From: Sphingobium sp.
Lineage (GTDB): Bacteria > Pseudomonadota > Alphaproteobacteria > Sphingomonadales > Sphingomonadaceae
Direction of reading: 5' to 3'
DNA: 17,513 nt
Assembly (NCBI GenBank): GCA_030148625.1
Contig: JASBTC010000247.1
Span: 1 to 17,513 of the forward strand
In this document: positions 14,773 to 17,513 of the stretch, one piece after another
Position numbering within the stretch: the stretch's first letter is position 1
How the letters are laid out: every line of letters starts with the position of its first letter
Notes under the pieces: model-generated
Seen by the model: the letters and a program-made list of their open reading frames with translations, nothing else
The model's database searches: none
What the model was told of the DNA's origin: nothing
Position numbers and translations under genes: made by a program

Positions 14773-16746
14773 TCAGAAATTGAGACCGAAGCCGATCAGG
14801 CCGTAGCCGACCGCGCCCCACAGGATGATCGCTCCCGAGAGCGCGACCAGAAGGCTCCAGATCCTGGCCGTCCAGCCGTGTTTGCCCCGCCAGATGCGCC
14901 ACGCATTCCACAGCGCGATGACGACCAGGCCGACAAAACCGAGCAGGCCCGCCGACTGGAGCAGGATGATCAGCCAGTCGAGCCGGCCGTTGAGATTGGC
15001 GAAGCTCGCGCTCATCGCGGAGAAGGCATAGGCCCAGCCCGCCGGCACCAGCAGGGCGAGCAGCGCGAAGCCGCGGACGAGGTGATAGGCGTTGCGATCC
15101 TGCCCGGTCAGCGGCAGCGCGGCGCCATAGACGCGGCGGGCGATCGCGGCGGCGGGCCAGGACAAAGCGGTGATCAGCAGGATGGCGAAGGCGATCCAGG
15201 CCAGCGGATTGAGCCAGCTCTTGTCGGCATACCAGGGCGCGCGTTCGAAGAGCATGAACGGGGATGTCGAATCGAAGCTGAAGCGGACGACCTTGCCGTC
15301 GACCAGCTTCGCGGCAAGCCGCAGGTCGCCGCCGACCTCGCGCCAGACGAACGGCGCGATCTCCACCCATTTGCGCGGCGCGCCGCCGAGCGTGCGGTTG
15401 GCCTCGATCAGCAGCGATCCGTCGGGCGTGGCGCCGACGGTGACCTGGCCGAGCAGTGCGCCCGTAAACATGAAGCTCGATTGCGAGCGGCGGCTGACGA
15501 TGTAGTTGCCCGCGATCATCCGGACATGTTCTGCGGCGGTCTTCGCGTCGACCCGGCCGTCGCGGGGCTGGCCGGGGAAATAGCGGTCGGCGAACTGCGT
15601 CAGCAATGCGCTGCGGATCGCGCCGGCCGCGCCTTCCTTGCCCGAACTGTTGAGCGAGACGAACATGCCGACATGGTCGTCGAGGAACAGCCAGAGCGCG
15701 CTGTGGAACAGGCGCGTGTCACCGCCATGCGCGATGATGCGATGGCCGTTCATGTCCTGCTCGTAAAAGCCTAGCGCCATGCGGTTGAGCGGCGGGATGA
15801 CGTCGAGATGCGTGGTGTGCATCATGTTCGCGGTCTGCGGCGAAAGCAGCGGGCCGCCCTGCGCCAGATGCGCGATCATGAAGCGCGCCATATCGGTGCC
15901 GGTTGCCGACAGGCTCCCGGCGGGCGCCGCCTCCACCACTTCGAACGGCATCGGCTTGCCCGATCCCAGCATATAGCCTTTCGACATCAGCGACTGGAGA
16001 TTGGCGGGCAGCGGCTGGCGGAAGGTGGAGCGCGCCATGCCGAGCCGGCCGAAGATGTTGCGTTCGACATAGTCGTCGAACGGCAGGCCGGAGACGCGCT
16101 GGACGATATAGCCGGCAAGCGCCGTGGCATAGTTGGAATAGGCCGGGGTCGTGCCCGGATCGAAGATACGCTTCGGCGTCCAGCGCTTGACCATGGTCGC
16201 GAGCGGGGCGGGGGCGGGCGTGTCCGCCACCAGCCCGCGGGACGCCTCTTCGAAGCCGGCGGTGTGCGTCATGATGTTGCGCAGCTTGATCGGCTTGCCG
16301 TCGCGCGGCGGGATCCTGAAATCGAGATAGGTGTTCACATCGGCGTCGAGATCGAGCTTGCCCTGCTCGACGAGCTGCATGACCGAGGTCCAGGTGAACA
16401 GCTTGGACACCGATCCCGGACGGAACATCGTGGCGTCGGGGTCGACGGGCTTGCGCCCTGCGACGTCGGAGAAGCCATAGCCGCGCTGGGTCAGCACCTG
16501 GCCGTCCTTGACGATCACGACGACGCCACCGGCGACGTCGCCGCGCTGAAGGGCATAGGGGAAGAATCCGTCGAGCCAGGCGTCGGCATCGGCCTTGGTC
16601 AGCGCGGGCACCCCGGTGACGGGCGTCGCGGCGATCGCCGCGGGCGGAGAAACGACTCTGGGGGCGATCGGCGCGGGTGCCTGGGTGGCGGCCGGTGCCG
16701 CCGTCAGGCCGATCAATGCGGCGAACGCAAGTTTCAGGCGCTTCAT
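14773..16746 (-). CDS. Serine hydrolase (beta-lactamase/DD-peptidase fold) with C-terminal membrane domain
   Basis: This 657-residue protein is the first gene of the operon. Residues about 50-400 form a PF00144 catalytic domain with SVSK at 112-115, YSN at 203-205 and HGG at 340-342. A linker domain follows to about 505, then four hydrophobic helices near 512-536, 556-577, 591-614 and 627-652. A signal sequence at the N-terminus (MKRLKLAFAALIGLTAAPAA) would put the catalytic domain in the periplasm, anchored to the inner membrane. Family members hydrolyse D-amino peptides, esters or beta-lactams. ATG at 16746 is chosen because AAGGGGG precedes it; a longer frame to 16773 lacks a ribosome site. 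It is paralogous to the soluble protein at 3809-5359. It is expressed from a promoter facing away from the regulator gene and overlapped by candidate operators. Confidence 0.9.
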   Translation of the reverse strand: MKRLKLAFAALIGLTAAPAATQAPAPIAPRVVSPPAAIAATPVTGVPALTKADADAWLDGFFPYALQRGDVAGGVVVIVKDGQVLTQRGYGFSDVAGRKPVDPDATMFRPGSVSKLFTWTSVMQLVEQGKLDLDADVNTYLDFRIPPRDGKPIKLRNIMTHTAGFEEASRGLVADTPAPAPLATMVKRWTPKRIFDPGTTPAYSNYATALAGYIVQRVSGLPFDDYVERNIFGRLGMARSTFRQPLPANLQSLMSKGYMLGSGKPMPFEVVEAAPAGSLSATGTDMARFMIAHLAQGGPLLSPQTANMMHTTHLDVIPPLNRMALGFYEQDMNGHRIIAHGGDTRLFHSALWLFLDDHVGMFVSLNSSGKEGAAGAIRSALLTQFADRYFPGQPRDGRVDAKTAAEHVRMIAGNYIVSRRSQSSFMFTGALLGQVTVGATPDGSLLIEANRTLGGAPRKWVEIAPFVWREVGGDLRLAAKLVDGKVVRFSFDSTSPFMLFERAPWYADKSWLNPLAWIAFAILLITALSWPAAAIARRVYGAALPLTGQDRNAYHLVRGFALLALLVPAGWAYAFSAMSASFANLNGRLDWLIILLQSAGLLGFVGLVVIALWNAWRIWRGKHGWTARIWSLLVALSGAIILWGAVGYGLIGFGLNF

Positions 16747-16851
16747 CACCGACCCCCTTCCCAAAAAATACACCGCGATCCGTTCGGCAAGGCAATTGAT
16801 TGCGCTCGGGCGACCACAGGGATATCGTGGATACCTAGGAACGACAGAATG

Positions 16852-16866
16852 TATCCTGATTGGACA
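16852..16866 (+). promoter_or_regulatory. Candidate operator 1 in divergent promoter region
   Basis: TATCCTGATTGGACA shares its first 12 bases with the receptor site at 3754-3769 on the other strand. It lies just past the -10 region of the operon promoter, near the expected transcription start, where a bound repressor would block initiation. It also lies 72-86 bases upstream of the regulator gene start. Confidence 0.5.
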
Positions 16867-16894
16867 ATAATGATCCTGTTCGGAAAATTGTCAA
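16867..16894 (-). promoter_or_regulatory. Promoter of the six-gene operon
   Basis: On the minus strand a perfect TTGACA (16894-16889) is followed after 16 bases by CATTAT (16872-16867), a fair TATAAT match. It points to the serine hydrolase start at 16746, leaving a leader of about 110 bases. The spacer contains GATCCTGTTCGG on the plus strand, related to the palindromes elsewhere in the locus. Confidence 0.5.
16872..16887 (+). promoter_or_regulatory. Candidate operator 2 in divergent promoter region
   Basis: GATCCTGTTCGGAAAA is a looser copy of the TATCCTGATNGGA pattern, starting 20 bases after the site at 16852, so both copies would lie on the same face of the helix about two turns apart. 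It sits between the -35 and -10 of the operon promoter. Tandem sites like these suit cooperative binding of an HTH dimer. Confidence 0.42.
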
Positions 16895-16937
16895 TTGGGG
16901 GATGATCGAATTTGGATTTTCTCGAGGGGGCTGAACG

Positions 16938-17513
16938 ATGAAGGGGGAGCAACCCACGCTGGGTGCGCTGATACGGGGGTTGCGCACGCGCAACAGCTGG
17001 ACGCTCAAGGAAATGAGCGACCATAGCGGCATTCCGATCTCCACTCTGTCGAAGGTCGAGCATGACCGGCTGACGCTGACCTATGACAAGCTTCTCCAAC
17101 TGAGCCAGCGGCTCAACATCCGCATGTCGGAACTGTTTGCCGAGGATGCGCCGGGGACGGGTGAAACGCCGGTGACGGCGCGGCGCAGCGTCGGCGACCG
17201 CGATCGCGCGGTGCGTGTCCAGACCTCGAACTACGACTATTATTATCTGTGCACCGAATTGCGTCGGAAACGGATGATTCCGATCTATACGCGGATCCGT
17301 GCGGCATCGGCCGACGAGTTCGGCGAGTTCGTCCGGCATCCGGGCGAGGAATTCGTCTATGTCGTGAAGGGACGGATCGTCGTCCACACCGAATTCTACG
17401 ACCCGATTCCGCTCGACGAAGGCCAGTCGATCTACATCGATTCGACGATGGGGCACGCCTATGTCGCCGGCAAGGATTGCAAGGAAGCGATCGTGATCGC
17501 GGTCTGCTCCAGT
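16938..17513 (+). CDS. XRE-family HTH regulator with C-terminal cupin domain (3' end cut)
   Basis: The first 192 residues are in the window, with no stop seen. Residues 8-62 form a Cro/C1-type helix-turn-helix (SGIPISTLSKVEHDR at 30-44 is the recognition region). A cupin-2 domain starts near 100, with HPGEEFVYVVKG at 134-145 (His134, Glu138) and His173 in MGHAYVAG. The usual first His of the cupin HxH motif is Val132, so a canonical metal site is doubtful and a ligand pocket is more likely. XRE-cupin proteins commonly control local catabolic genes in response to a pathway metabolite. ATG at 16938 has GAGGGGG seven bases upstream. Its divergence from the operon and the tandem sites in between point to local control and autoregulation. 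The protein probably ends within a few codons past the window edge, judging by where the cupin fold stops. Confidence 0.9.
   Translation, partial: MKGEQPTLGALIRGLRTRNSWTLKEMSDHSGIPISTLSKVEHDRLTLTYDKLLQLSQRLNIRMSELFAEDAPGTGETPVTARRSVGDRDRAVRVQTSNYDYYYLCTELRRKRMIPIYTRIRAASADEFGEFVRHPGEEFVYVVKGRIVVHTEFYDPIPLDEGQSIYIDSTMGHAYVAGKDCKEAIVIAVCSS

Noticed and set aside
1..17513. Possible microcystin-degradation (mlr) or lasso-peptide locus
   Set aside because: A beta-lactamase-fold hydrolase and D-Glu enzymes recall microcystin breakdown, but there is no MlrA-type membrane protease or MlrC-type M81 enzyme here. No lasso precursor, cyclase or prolyl-oligopeptidase-type isopeptidase is present either.

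Overview
The window looks like chromosomal DNA of a high-GC alphaproteobacterium, most likely a sphingomonad (Sphingomonadales). The pointers are the style of the TonB-dependent receptors (signal peptides ending AFAQ, then EIVVTGSR/EIVITGSR), a TTCGGGCTGAGCTTGTCGAA-type inverted repeat that I associate with such genomes, and the codon use. The genus cannot be fixed from the window alone. I see no tRNA, rRNA, CRISPR array or transposase.

Layout. At the left, all on the minus strand, lie two tandem paralogous TonB-dependent receptors (the first cut by the window edge) and a periplasmic serine hydrolase of the class C beta-lactamase/DD-peptidase fold. Divergent from these, on the plus strand, is a two-gene unit: a class A beta-lactamase-like enzyme and a D-aminoacylase-family amidohydrolase, joined by a GTGA overlap. 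A long perfect inverted repeat and a minus-strand terminator separate it from a six-gene minus-strand operon that reads in from 16.7 kb: membrane-anchored serine hydrolase, DgcA-like enolase-superfamily racemase/epimerase, Xaa-Pro-type amidohydrolase, M19 dipeptidase, DgcN (DUF1611), and a second D-aminoacylase-family protein. Divergent from the operon is an XRE-family HTH regulator with a C-terminal cupin domain, cut by the right edge.

How the parts fit. Nearly every enzyme is of a type that acts on D-amino-acid-containing peptides, N-acyl-D-amino acids or beta-lactam-like bonds, and most carry export signals. The exceptions are DgcN and DgcA, which are cytoplasmic and correspond to the N-acetylation route of D-glutamate breakdown. 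My reading is a regulated system that imports D-residue peptides (peptidoglycan fragments, D-Glu peptides or a nonribosomal peptide) through TonB receptors, trims them in the periplasm and feeds released D-Glu into central metabolism. The substrate is an inference.

The strongest structure that the genes do not explain is a repeated palindromic motif, TATCCTGATCAGGATA and variants. It sits upstream of both receptors, the first serine hydrolase, the beta-lactamase, the dipeptidase, and in two copies between the operon and the regulator gene. It is a good candidate operator tying the locus into one regulon. Three enzymes also lack catalytic or metal-binding residues expected in their families: the class A beta-lactamase-like protein, the second D-aminoacylase and the M19 dipeptidase.
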